Shown one piece after another: positions 1-5,293 of a stretch of DNA of 5,293 bases. The DNA is from Gemmatimonadota bacterium (GTDB lineage: Bacteria; Gemmatimonadota; Gemmatimonadetes; Gemmatimonadales; Gemmatimonadaceae): positions 1 to 5,293 of the forward strand of contig CANJOX010000252.1 of the NCBI GenBank assembly GCA_947475795.1. The letters are read 5' to 3'. A program made the position numbers and the translations under genes. The notes below the pieces were generated by a model. That model worked only from the letters and a program-made list of their open reading frames with translations, made no database searches and was not told the origin of the DNA. Position 1 is the first letter of the stretch, and the number at the start of each line of letters is the position of its first letter.

Positions 1-50
1 CAAAAGAAGCGGCATCCGTCACGGTGGCGAACCACCGGATCGGATGCCGC
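1..50 (-). terminator. Intrinsic (Rho-independent) terminator after miaB
   Basis: A perfect 10-bp stem pairs GCGGCATCCG (minus strand, 50-41) with CGGATGCCGC (18-9). After a 3x3 internal loop, a second 6-bp stem (37-32 with 27-22, CGGTGG/CCACCG) is capped by a TTCG tetraloop closed by a G-C pair. The hairpin is followed on the minus strand by TTCTTTTG (8-1), a T-rich tail that runs to the window edge. The hairpin begins 39 nt after the miaB stop codon. No T-run follows it on the plus strand, so it is oriented to end the leftward transcript. The sequence shows this directly; termination itself is inferred from the standard hairpin-plus-U-tract form. Confidence 0.92.
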
Positions 51-89
51 ATCAGAACATCGCCACGCCGGCCGTGCCGACGCCGGCCC

Positions 90-1457
90 CTACCCCGCCA
101 TCATGGGCAACGGCTTACGCTCGGGGGTGAGCGCGACGGGCGTGCCGGTGAACGTGGCCCCCGTCGTGCCGCTCAGCTTCACCGTGAGATAGTCACCGAT
201 CGATCCCGCATCGGCGGGCACCATGATCGTCTTGAAGTCGCGCGAGCGCGCCTGCAGCAGCTCACCGTCGCGGGCGACCTTCTCGATCAGCACCTCAACG
301 GTATCGCCCAGCCGACGCATGTTGTTCTCGCGCGAGATGCCGCGCACCGTTTTCAGCAGCAGCTCGAACCGCGTGGCCACCAGCTCATCGGGGATCGTCC
401 ACTCGGCGGGCATGCGCGTGGCCGGCGTGCCTTCGCGCGGCGAGAACTTGAACATGAACGCGTCATCGAAGCGGACTTCCTGACAGAGCGACAGCGTGTC
501 GGCGAATTCTTCGTCGGTCTCGCTAGGGAAACCCACGATGATGTCGGTGGTGAGCGACAGTCCGGGGATCGCCGCGCGCATGCGCTCCACGCACGCGAGA
601 TAGTCCTCGCGCGAGTAGCGGCGCAGCATCTTTTTGAGCATCGACGTGGAGCCGCTCTGCATGGGCAGGTGGATGTGCTCACAGACCGTGGGCACCTCCG
701 CCATGGCCGCGATCACGCGATCCGAAAAGTCGTTGGGGTGCGGGCTGGTGTAGCGCACGCGCCGGATCCCATCCACGGCGCCGACGGCGCGCAGCAGGTC
801 GGCGAAGTCGTGCGTGCCGTCGTTGTACGAGTTGACGGTTTGGCCCAGCAGCACCACCTCGGTCAGCCCCTGCTCGACGACCTGCTGCACTTCGCGCACG
901 ACCTCGGGCAGCTTGCGGCTGCGCTCGGGGCCGCGCGTCGTGGGCACGATGCAGTACGTGCAGCGATAGTCGCAGCCGCGCTGCACCGGAATCCACGCCT
1001 TCACGCCCTCGAAGCGGCGGGCGACGACGTCCTCGTAGTGCTCTTCGAGGTCGAAGTCGGTGGCGGTGAACTTCTCGCCGCGCCGTGCGCCGTCAAGCAG
1101 CGCCGGCAGCGCGCGGTACCCGTCGGGGCCGACCACGATGGACACATGTCGGGCCTGCTCCAGCACGCGCGGACCGAGGCGCTGCGCCATGCAGCCGGTC
1201 ACGCCCATGACACTGCCGGCCCGCATGTACTTCTTGAGCTCACCAAGCCGCCCGATCACACGCGTCTCCGCGTTCTCGCGGATGGCGCACGTGTTCACCA
1301 GAATCACGTCAGCACCGTCGGGGGCATCGACGGCGTCGTAGCCGCTCGCGATGAGCTTGCCGTACATGAGTTCAGAGTCGGCCAGGTTCATCTGGCAGCC
1401 GTAGGTCTCGATGTACACCGTGGGGCGCGGCGCCCCCGTTCCTGACGTGTCACTCAT
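90..1457 (-). CDS. miaB: tRNA-2-methylthio-N6-dimethylallyladenosine synthase MiaB
   Basis: This radical-SAM methylthiotransferase adds a methylthio group to C2 of i6A at position 37 of tRNAs that read UNN codons, downstream of MiaA in the cytoplasm. The 455 residues match the usual family length. The N-terminal MTTase domain (about 12-130) carries the three auxiliary-cluster cysteines C21 (in ETYGCQMNLADSE), C57 (NTCAIRENA) and C89 (GCMAQR). The radical-SAM domain follows (about 150-375) with the CxxxCxxC triad C162/C166/C169 in RGCDYRCTYCIVPTTRG. A C-terminal TRAM-like tRNA-binding domain covers about 380-443. YGCQMN and CAIRENA separate MiaB from RimO (typically LGCPKN) and MtaB (typically LGCKVN). 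The ATG at 1457 is the only start before the first cluster cysteine that gives a normal N-terminus. No clear Shine-Dalgarno precedes it, and the gene starts 9 nt after the barrel-gene stop, so reinitiation by ribosomes leaving that gene is likely. The stop is TAG. All six cluster cysteines are present, so it should be functional. Confidence 0.97.
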   Translation of the reverse strand: MSDTSGTGAPRPTVYIETYGCQMNLADSELMYGKLIASGYDAVDAPDGADVILVNTCAIRENAETRVIGRLGELKKYMRAGSVMGVTGCMAQRLGPRVLEQARHVSIVVGPDGYRALPALLDGARRGEKFTATDFDLEEHYEDVVARRFEGVKAWIPVQRGCDYRCTYCIVPTTRGPERSRKLPEVVREVQQVVEQGLTEVVLLGQTVNSYNDGTHDFADLLRAVGAVDGIRRVRYTSPHPNDFSDRVIAAMAEVPTVCEHIHLPMQSGSTSMLKKMLRRYSREDYLACVERMRAAIPGLSLTTDIIVGFPSETDEEFADTLSLCQEVRFDDAFMFKFSPREGTPATRMPAEWTIPDELVATRFELLLKTVRGISRENNMRRLGDTVEVLIEKVARDGELLQARSRDFKTIMVPADAGSIGDYLTVKLSGTTGATFTGTPVALTPERKPLPMMAG

Positions 1458-1466
1458 GGGCGGTGG

Positions 1467-2630
1467 TTACGGCCGGACCTGCATACCGATACCCAGCAGC
1501 CACGCCGATTCCTTGGCGGCGGAGCCGGTCAACGTGCGGCTGGCGCGCTGCACGGACAGATCGATCGATGCCGCCTCGCGCGCCACCGGGATGCCGATCC
1601 CGGTCGTGATGCGCTGCTCCCGCGCCTGCTGATTGGCCGTGGCGAACGGCAGCTCGTTGCGGGCGTAGCCGGCGCGGACGAGCACCGGCAGCCCGCGGAA
1701 CTTGGGACCGGCCACTTCGGCACCGGCGTGCCAGTTCATGGCATCGGTGGCGACCACCGAACGCGAGCCGAGGGACGCCATCTGCGACCACGCAATCTGC
1801 TCGACACCCAGCGCGAACACCGAGCCCACGATGCCGTCGTAGCGCAGCGCGAATCCTTTGCGCACCGGACCAGTTGCCCGCGACACGATGGTGTCGCGCA
1901 CCCGCGCGTTGAGTTCATTGCCGCGCCGGTACGACGCGAGCACCGCCAGACCTTTGCCGAGCGTGAGTTCGCCACCCACAGACAGGGCGGTGCCGAAATA
2001 CGTGACCCGCGACGAATCGAGGACGCTGCCGAACGCCAAGGTGTCGGCGAAGGTGCGCTCGCGCGTGGCCAGATTTTCCCCGGTGTAGAGATGACCACCG
2101 ACGCCCAGCCGCACGCGCGACGACACCTGCCAGCCGACGGCGGCGCGCAGGTCGTTGATCGCCCCGCGGACATCGGTGCGGTCCGTGGTGGGGACGGTTT
2201 TCCCGTCGAGGAACGCGCTGCCGGTCGTGACCGTGGAGAACGTCCGATCGAGGAACGTGGTGGCGCTCAGGCCGACCGCCACGCCGCCACGCGCGGGGAA
2301 GACGAGCATGACGAGCGGCACACGCTGCAGCGACGACTTCTCGGTCACGCCGTTGAGGCTGAGGCGGCGGAGTTCCGGTTCGGTCTGCGCGGTGATCACG
2401 GTGCGGCTCAATCCGCCGAGCGCGGCGGGATTCGTGGGCGTGAGCGCGTCAAACTCGGCGAAGGCCCCACCGGTGGCGTTCGTCCGGACGCTGCCACCAC
2501 CGACAGGATAGCCGAAGCCAAGCCCGCCGACGGAGCCTTGCGCGCCAGCCCGGGGTGCCGCGACCAGCGCGATCGCGCTCAGCGCGACAACGGTGTGCGC
2601 GGTGAAGGAACGGAGTCGATGGCGGATCAC
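1467..2630 (-). CDS. Outer-membrane beta-barrel protein, FadL/PorV-like, unknown substrate
   Basis: A 387-residue exported protein. Residues 1-30 form a Sec signal peptide: basic start (IRHRLR), hydrophobic core at about 13-25, and likely AGA/Q cleavage after residue 30. The mature N-terminus is glycine-rich. Residues 50-71 contain a GGAF...NPAALGG stretch like the conserved segment (GGA...NPA) near the N-terminus of FadL/OmpP1 and PorV-type barrels. The rest alternates short hydrophobic strands with polar turns and glycines (for example 112-127, 164-182, 211-236, 261-282, 317-326, 340-362), as expected of an outer-membrane barrel. Length is close to that of FadL-type proteins. An upstream in-frame ATG at 2792 was not used: it would add 54 residues with no export features lying over the lipoprotein gene. 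The GTG at 2630 instead places the signal peptide at the N-terminus, shares GTGA with the upstream stop, and has GGAG 11 nt before it. The C-terminus (...GMQVRP) lacks the usual final aromatic residue. Family placement is by resemblance only; what it transports or anchors is unknown. Confidence 0.8.
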   Translation of the reverse strand: MIRHRLRSFTAHTVVALSAIALVAAPRAGAQGSVGGLGFGYPVGGGSVRTNATGGAFAEFDALTPTNPAALGGLSRTVITAQTEPELRRLSLNGVTEKSSLQRVPLVMLVFPARGGVAVGLSATTFLDRTFSTVTTGSAFLDGKTVPTTDRTDVRGAINDLRAAVGWQVSSRVRLGVGGHLYTGENLATRERTFADTLAFGSVLDSSRVTYFGTALSVGGELTLGKGLAVLASYRRGNELNARVRDTIVSRATGPVRKGFALRYDGIVGSVFALGVEQIAWSQMASLGSRSVVATDAMNWHAGAEVAGPKFRGLPVLVRAGYARNELPFATANQQAREQRITTGIGIPVAREAASIDLSVQRASRTLTGSAAKESAWLLGIGMQVRP

Positions 2631-3922
2631 GGGAGCGCGAACTCCGAGCGCGGGAGATAAGTGATGCGCAGTCGCGGGCGCAGAGACGCGGCCGCCTTGC
2701 TGGAGTAGAAGCGCAGCTCGGCCGGCTGTGCCCCTTCGAATCCGATCTTGAACGCGAGGGCGCGCGGCACGTTGGTGGGCAGCGTCCGCCAATTACGGGC
2801 TAACGCCAGCACGTTGACGGTGCGCACGCCGCTCGCGGACGGCAGCATCCGCGTGGAGTCCACCCCCGCGAAACTGCCGGACGCCGCCAGGTCGAGAATC
2901 CGGCGCAGGTCACTGACCAGCTCGGTCGTGGTGGGGACGAGGGCAAGCATCGCCACGGAGTCGCGCGCGTCGCCGAAGGCGGACGGACGCTGGGTCAGCA
3001 GCACTTCGGCGCGCACGATCGTGCTCGAGTCACTGATGCGCGTCGGCACATTGAATCGGAGATACGAGCGATAGGCCGGATAGCCGCCCACCACCAAGGT
3101 GCTCGCATCAGGCGGCGGTGAGGCCAGATCGCTGATCGAATACACCGCATACGCGAGCTCGGCGTCGGCCGTGGCATTCGGCACGATCGTGCTCGGCGAA
3201 ATCTGCTGCGGCGCGTACGTGGTATCGGTGCTCGGATCGAACACCACCGTGGGCGCGCCGACCCCATTCACGAACGACACCGCACGGAGCTGCCCCGCAC
3301 CGCCCCGGATCCGCACCCCGAGCCGCAGACGGCCCTTGGCGGCGATCTTCGCCGCGAGCACCGTCTTGGAGAACGGGATGCGGATGGAATCACCGATCGC
3401 CGACGGGGTAAACTCCAGCGACCCGATCCGCCGGTCGGGCCGGAAGAGCGACCGCACCACGGCCGTGACCGAATCGCTCGCGGTGGTGTCCACGTCGTAC
3501 ACCTCGAGCGTCACCGGCACATTGCCGCGGCGTCCCGTGCTGTCGAGCGGGAAGCGCAGGAACACGGAGTCGACGGCGGTGATCGAATCGACCGTGGCCC
3601 CCTTGTTGGGGCTGAAGACCGCGGGCAGCACATCGAAGCGGATCACGCCACTGGTCACCACGGTATCGGGGCGATTGGCGATCAGCAGGAAGGGCGACAG
3701 CCCGAGCGCGGGATAGCCACCCAGCGATGTATCGAGGACGACCGCGTCGACGATGGTGTCGCGGAAGGACTCCACCTTCGACGGACACAGCGACGGACAG
3801 GCCGCGCCACCGTCGAGCGACTCGGTGCACGCGGCGGCCGTGACGGCCGCCAGCACGAGTCCGCACAACGCGAGGGGGCCGCGCAGGCGCGGCCACGAGG
3901 TAAATCGAACGCGCTCAGGCAT
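2627..3922 (-). CDS. Predicted lipoprotein with two tandem DNRLRE-like beta domains, unknown function
   Basis: A 431-residue predicted lipoprotein. A basic N-terminus (R4, R6, R12, R14) and hydrophobic core (about 15-28) lead to a lipobox-like AAAC with C32 as the likely lipidated residue. A second cysteine pair, C42 and C46 (ACPSLCPS), lies just after it. The remainder is beta-rich and looks like two related halves. In the first (about 57-230), GVIRFDVLP and DSVFLRFPLDS precede LEVYDVD, and the half ends in APTVVFD. In the second (about 255-424), SYLRFNVP and RAEVLLTQRP come first, and it ends with ELRFYSSKAA and LRPRLRITY. The second half resembles DNRLRE/CBM96-like modules, which have a similar YLRF start and a FYSS...RPRL.ITY end. 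The first half also recalls the DUF4270 lipoproteins of Bacteroidota (DSVvL...EVYe). Both assignments are from memory of the family patterns and tentative. The ATG at 3922 overlaps the cdd stop by 8 nt with no clear Shine-Dalgarno, and the gene ends in a GTGA overlap with the barrel gene. A surface or periplasmic partner of that barrel is a reasonable guess. Confidence 0.85.
   Translation of the reverse strand: MPERVRFTSWPRLRGPLALCGLVLAAVTAAACTESLDGGAACPSLCPSKVESFRDTIVDAVVLDTSLGGYPALGLSPFLLIANRPDTVVTSGVIRFDVLPAVFSPNKGATVDSITAVDSVFLRFPLDSTGRRGNVPVTLEVYDVDTTASDSVTAVVRSLFRPDRRIGSLEFTPSAIGDSIRIPFSKTVLAAKIAAKGRLRLGVRIRGGAGQLRAVSFVNGVGAPTVVFDPSTDTTYAPQQISPSTIVPNATADAELAYAVYSISDLASPPPDASTLVVGGYPAYRSYLRFNVPTRISDSSTIVRAEVLLTQRPSAFGDARDSVAMLALVPTTTELVSDLRRILDLAASGSFAGVDSTRMLPSASGVRTVNVLALARNWRTLPTNVPRALAFKIGFEGAQPAELRFYSSKAAASLRPRLRITYLPRSEFALP
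2642..2645 (-). promoter_or_regulatory. Probable ribosome binding site for the barrel gene GTG start
   Basis: GGAG on the minus strand lies 11 nt upstream of the GTG at 2630, inside the last codons of the lipoprotein gene. The spacing is slightly long for a Shine-Dalgarno. Together with the GTGA stop/start overlap (2630-2627) and the signal peptide that begins there, it supports this start over the ATG at 2792. Confidence 0.5.
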
Positions 3923-4313
3923 TCTCGAGCGAAGCAGGCGTGAATGGTGCCGGCAGCAAGGCAGCCAGCGACCAGTGCGCCGTACGCCCGTCGGGCGTCA
4001 CGGCGAAAATTTCGAGCGCCGGAGCGAACTCCACCAGCGCTTGGCGACAGATCCCACACGGCGGCGTCGGCTCTGCGGCCGCCGACGTAATCACGACACG
4101 CACAAAGCGGCGCGCCCCCTGCGCGATGGCTGTGCCGAGCGCCACGCGCTCCGCACAGATCCCGGCCGGATACGACGCGTTCTCCACGTTGCATCCCACG
4201 AACACACGGCCGTCGTCCGTTTCGAGCGCGGCCCCGACGGGATAGTGCGAATACGGGCACCACGCGTTCGCGCGCGCCGCGTCGGCGGCGCGGCGCAGAT
4301 CGTCGAGGCTCAT
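3915..4313 (-). CDS. cdd: Cytidine deaminase
   Basis: This enzyme hydrolytically deaminates cytidine and deoxycytidine to uridine and deoxyuridine in cytoplasmic pyrimidine salvage. The 132-residue length fits the short, homotetrameric, zinc-dependent class typified by Bacillus subtilis Cdd. Zinc ligands C53 (GICAERVAL), C86 and C89 (PCGICRQ) and the catalytic glutamate E55 are all present at the same numbers as in the B. subtilis enzyme. The ribose-binding NVEN motif (N42, E44) and the N-terminal YSHYPVGAAL segment (21-30) are also intact. The ATG at 4313 gives the standard N-terminus and shares an ATGA overlap with the deoB stop. The open frame continues upstream to 4874, but that part lies over deoB, has no Cdd features and would be out of keeping with the family length. 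Coupling to deoB fits a nucleoside salvage operon. Only weak Shine-Dalgarno similarity is seen before the start, so coupling to deoB translation is likely. Confidence 0.97.
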   Translation of the reverse strand: MSLDDLRRAADAARANAWCPYSHYPVGAALETDDGRVFVGCNVENASYPAGICAERVALGTAIAQGARRFVRVVITSAAAEPTPPCGICRQALVEFAPALEIFAVTPDGRTAHWSLAALLPAPFTPASLENA

Positions 4314-5293
4314 GCGTGCAACAGACCGGCGAGGAACGACGTCCCCTGACCGCGCCACGACACCCCGAACCACTCGGCCACCGTGGCGCCGAGATCGGAG
4401 AAGGTGTCGCGCGTCCCCACGCTCCCACCGCGCACGCGTGCGCCCACGACGAGCACCGGCACACGCTCGCGCGCGTGGTCGGTGGACGGTGTGGTCGGAT
4501 CGTTGCCGTGATCGGCGGTAATGAAGAGCAGGTCGTCCTCCCGAAGAGCAGCCAGCAGGCTTGGCAGGGCACGATCGAACGCTTCGAGCGCCCCCTGAAA
4601 GCCGCGGACATCGTTGCGATGCCCGAACAGCTGATCGAAATCTACCAGATTGGCAAAGCAGAACCCACGTGGCGCGGAATTCAGCCATTCCAGCAGGGCC
4701 GCCACCCCGTCGGCGTTGTCCGCCGTGTGCCGCGCGGTGATGCCACGACCGGCGAAGAGGTCGTCCACCTTGCCCACCCCGGCCCGTGGGATGCCGGCCT
4801 CGGACAGCGCATCGAGCAGCGTCGTGCCCGGCGGCTGGATGGAGTAATCGCGCCGGTGGGCGGTGCGCTGCCACGCCCCCGGGGATCCTACGAACGGCCG
4901 CGCGATCACGCGCGAGACATCGTGCGGGGCCACGAGCTGGGCCCGCGCGATCTCACAGGCCCGGTACAGCTCCTCGAGCGGGATCCAGTCCTCGTGCGCG
5001 GCGATCTGGAAGACGGAATCGGCCGAGGTGTACACGATCCACGCCCCCGTCGCGCGCTGTTCCTCTGCATACTGCGCAATGACCGTCGTCCCGCTGGCCA
5101 CACAGTTCGCAATCACCGGACGACCTGTGGCCTGCTCGAAGGCGGCGATCACCTCGGGCGGGAATCCCTGCGGGTAGGTCGGGAACGGCGCGATCAGATG
5201 CAGGCCGGCCAGCTCCCAGTGTCCCGTGGTGGAGTCCTTACCGGCCGAGCGCGGCAGCAGCGTGCCCCACGCGCCGATGGGATGCGCCACCGG
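4310..5293 (-). CDS. deoB: Phosphopentomutase DeoB (5' end outside window)
   Basis: This Mn2+-dependent mutase interconverts (deoxy)ribose-1-phosphate and (deoxy)ribose-5-phosphate, linking nucleoside phosphorolysis to central carbon metabolism. It belongs to the alkaline phosphatase superfamily. The 327 visible residues lack about 65 N-terminal ones, including the first metal-binding aspartate, when compared with Bacillus DeoB (~394 residues). Counting from the first full codon (5293), one sees SAGKDSTTGHWELAG (16-30, active-site segment), YTSADSVFQIAAHE (88-101), RVIARPFVG (128-136), GKVDDLFAGRGI (174-185), NLVDFDQLFGHRND (215-228) and ITADHGNDPT (258-267). Expected metal ligands D220, H225, D261, H262 and H273 are present. 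The residue matching the phosphorylated threonine (T85 in B. cereus) is serine here (S21, codon 5233-5231). The GTG at 5290 is an internal valine, not the start. The stop TGA overlaps the cdd ATG by 4 nt. Confidence 0.96.
   Translation of the reverse strand, partial: PVAHPIGAWGTLLPRSAGKDSTTGHWELAGLHLIAPFPTYPQGFPPEVIAAFEQATGRPVIANCVASGTTVIAQYAEEQRATGAWIVYTSADSVFQIAAHEDWIPLEELYRACEIARAQLVAPHDVSRVIARPFVGSPGAWQRTAHRRDYSIQPPGTTLLDALSEAGIPRAGVGKVDDLFAGRGITARHTADNADGVAALLEWLNSAPRGFCFANLVDFDQLFGHRNDVRGFQGALEAFDRALPSLLAALREDDLLFITADHGNDPTTPSTDHARERVPVLVVGARVRGGSVGTRDTFSDLGATVAEWFGVSWRGQGTSFLAGLLHA

Noticed and set aside
65..90. Repeated GCCGGC palindromes between the miaB stop and the terminator
   Set aside because: Short self-complementary 6-mers are expected by chance at this GC content, and the nearby terminator hairpin explains the region better.
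24..1445. Long plus-strand open frame (473 codons) opposite miaB
   Set aside because: It lies wholly antisense to a clear miaB with intact cluster motifs. Its product is Arg/His/Ala-rich with no domain, as is common for antisense frames in GC-rich DNA.
1728..2660. Plus-strand open frame (310 codons) opposite the barrel gene
   Set aside because: Low-complexity Arg/Glu/Gly-rich product with no recognisable motif, and the opposite strand encodes a coherent exported protein.
3753..4349. Plus-strand open frame (198 codons) opposite cdd and the lipoprotein start
   Set aside because: Antisense to cdd, Arg-rich, without motifs or a supported start.
3682..4611. Minus-strand open frame (309 codons) across deoB, cdd and the lipoprotein gene
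   Set aside because: It overlaps three better supported genes in another frame and gives an Arg-rich product without motifs.
4314..4874. Upstream extension of the cdd frame
   Set aside because: It overlaps deoB, has no Cdd family features, and the ATG at 4313 gives the standard Cdd length and an ATGA junction.
5288..5290. GTG at 5290 as the deoB start
   Set aside because: It aligns with the interior of DeoB about 65 residues in, and the first metal-binding aspartate lies further upstream. The gene simply continues past the window edge.

Overview
The window is a GC-rich stretch, roughly two-thirds G+C by eye. It holds one tightly packed minus-strand gene train. In transcription order (right to left) it reads: 3' part of deoB (phosphopentomutase), cdd (cytidine deaminase), a lipoprotein gene of unknown function, an outer-membrane beta-barrel gene of unknown function, and miaB (tRNA methylthiotransferase). 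A strong intrinsic terminator closes the train at the left edge. The signal-peptide lipoprotein and the FadL/PorV-like barrel point to a Gram-negative (diderm) bacterium. The overall style resembles Gemmatimonadota or a similar GC-rich diderm phylum, but that is an impression and not something the sequence proves.

Region by region: 5293-4310 is deoB, whose first ~65 codons lie outside the window. 4313-3915 is cdd, joined to deoB by a 4-nt ATGA overlap. 3922-2627 encodes a 431-residue lipoprotein whose start overlaps the end of cdd by 8 nt. 2630-1467 encodes a 387-residue barrel that starts at a GTG sharing a GTGA overlap with the lipoprotein stop. 1457-90 is miaB, 9 nt after the barrel stop. 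89-1 is non-coding and contains the terminator hairpin (50-9) with its T-rich tail (8-1). No gap exceeds 90 bases, and no plus-strand gene, RNA gene, mobile element or CRISPR array is visible. No promoter is seen inside, so transcription probably starts upstream of deoB, beyond the window.

Functionally, deoB and cdd form a pyrimidine nucleoside salvage module. Cdd deaminates (deoxy)cytidine, a nucleoside phosphorylase not seen here would release (deoxy)ribose-1-phosphate, and DeoB isomerises that to the 5-phosphate. miaB is a housekeeping tRNA-modification gene. The least understood part is the lipoprotein/barrel pair between them. The two genes are translationally coupled and both products should be exported, so they may act together at the outer membrane. 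Whether they have any link to nucleoside uptake is speculation.
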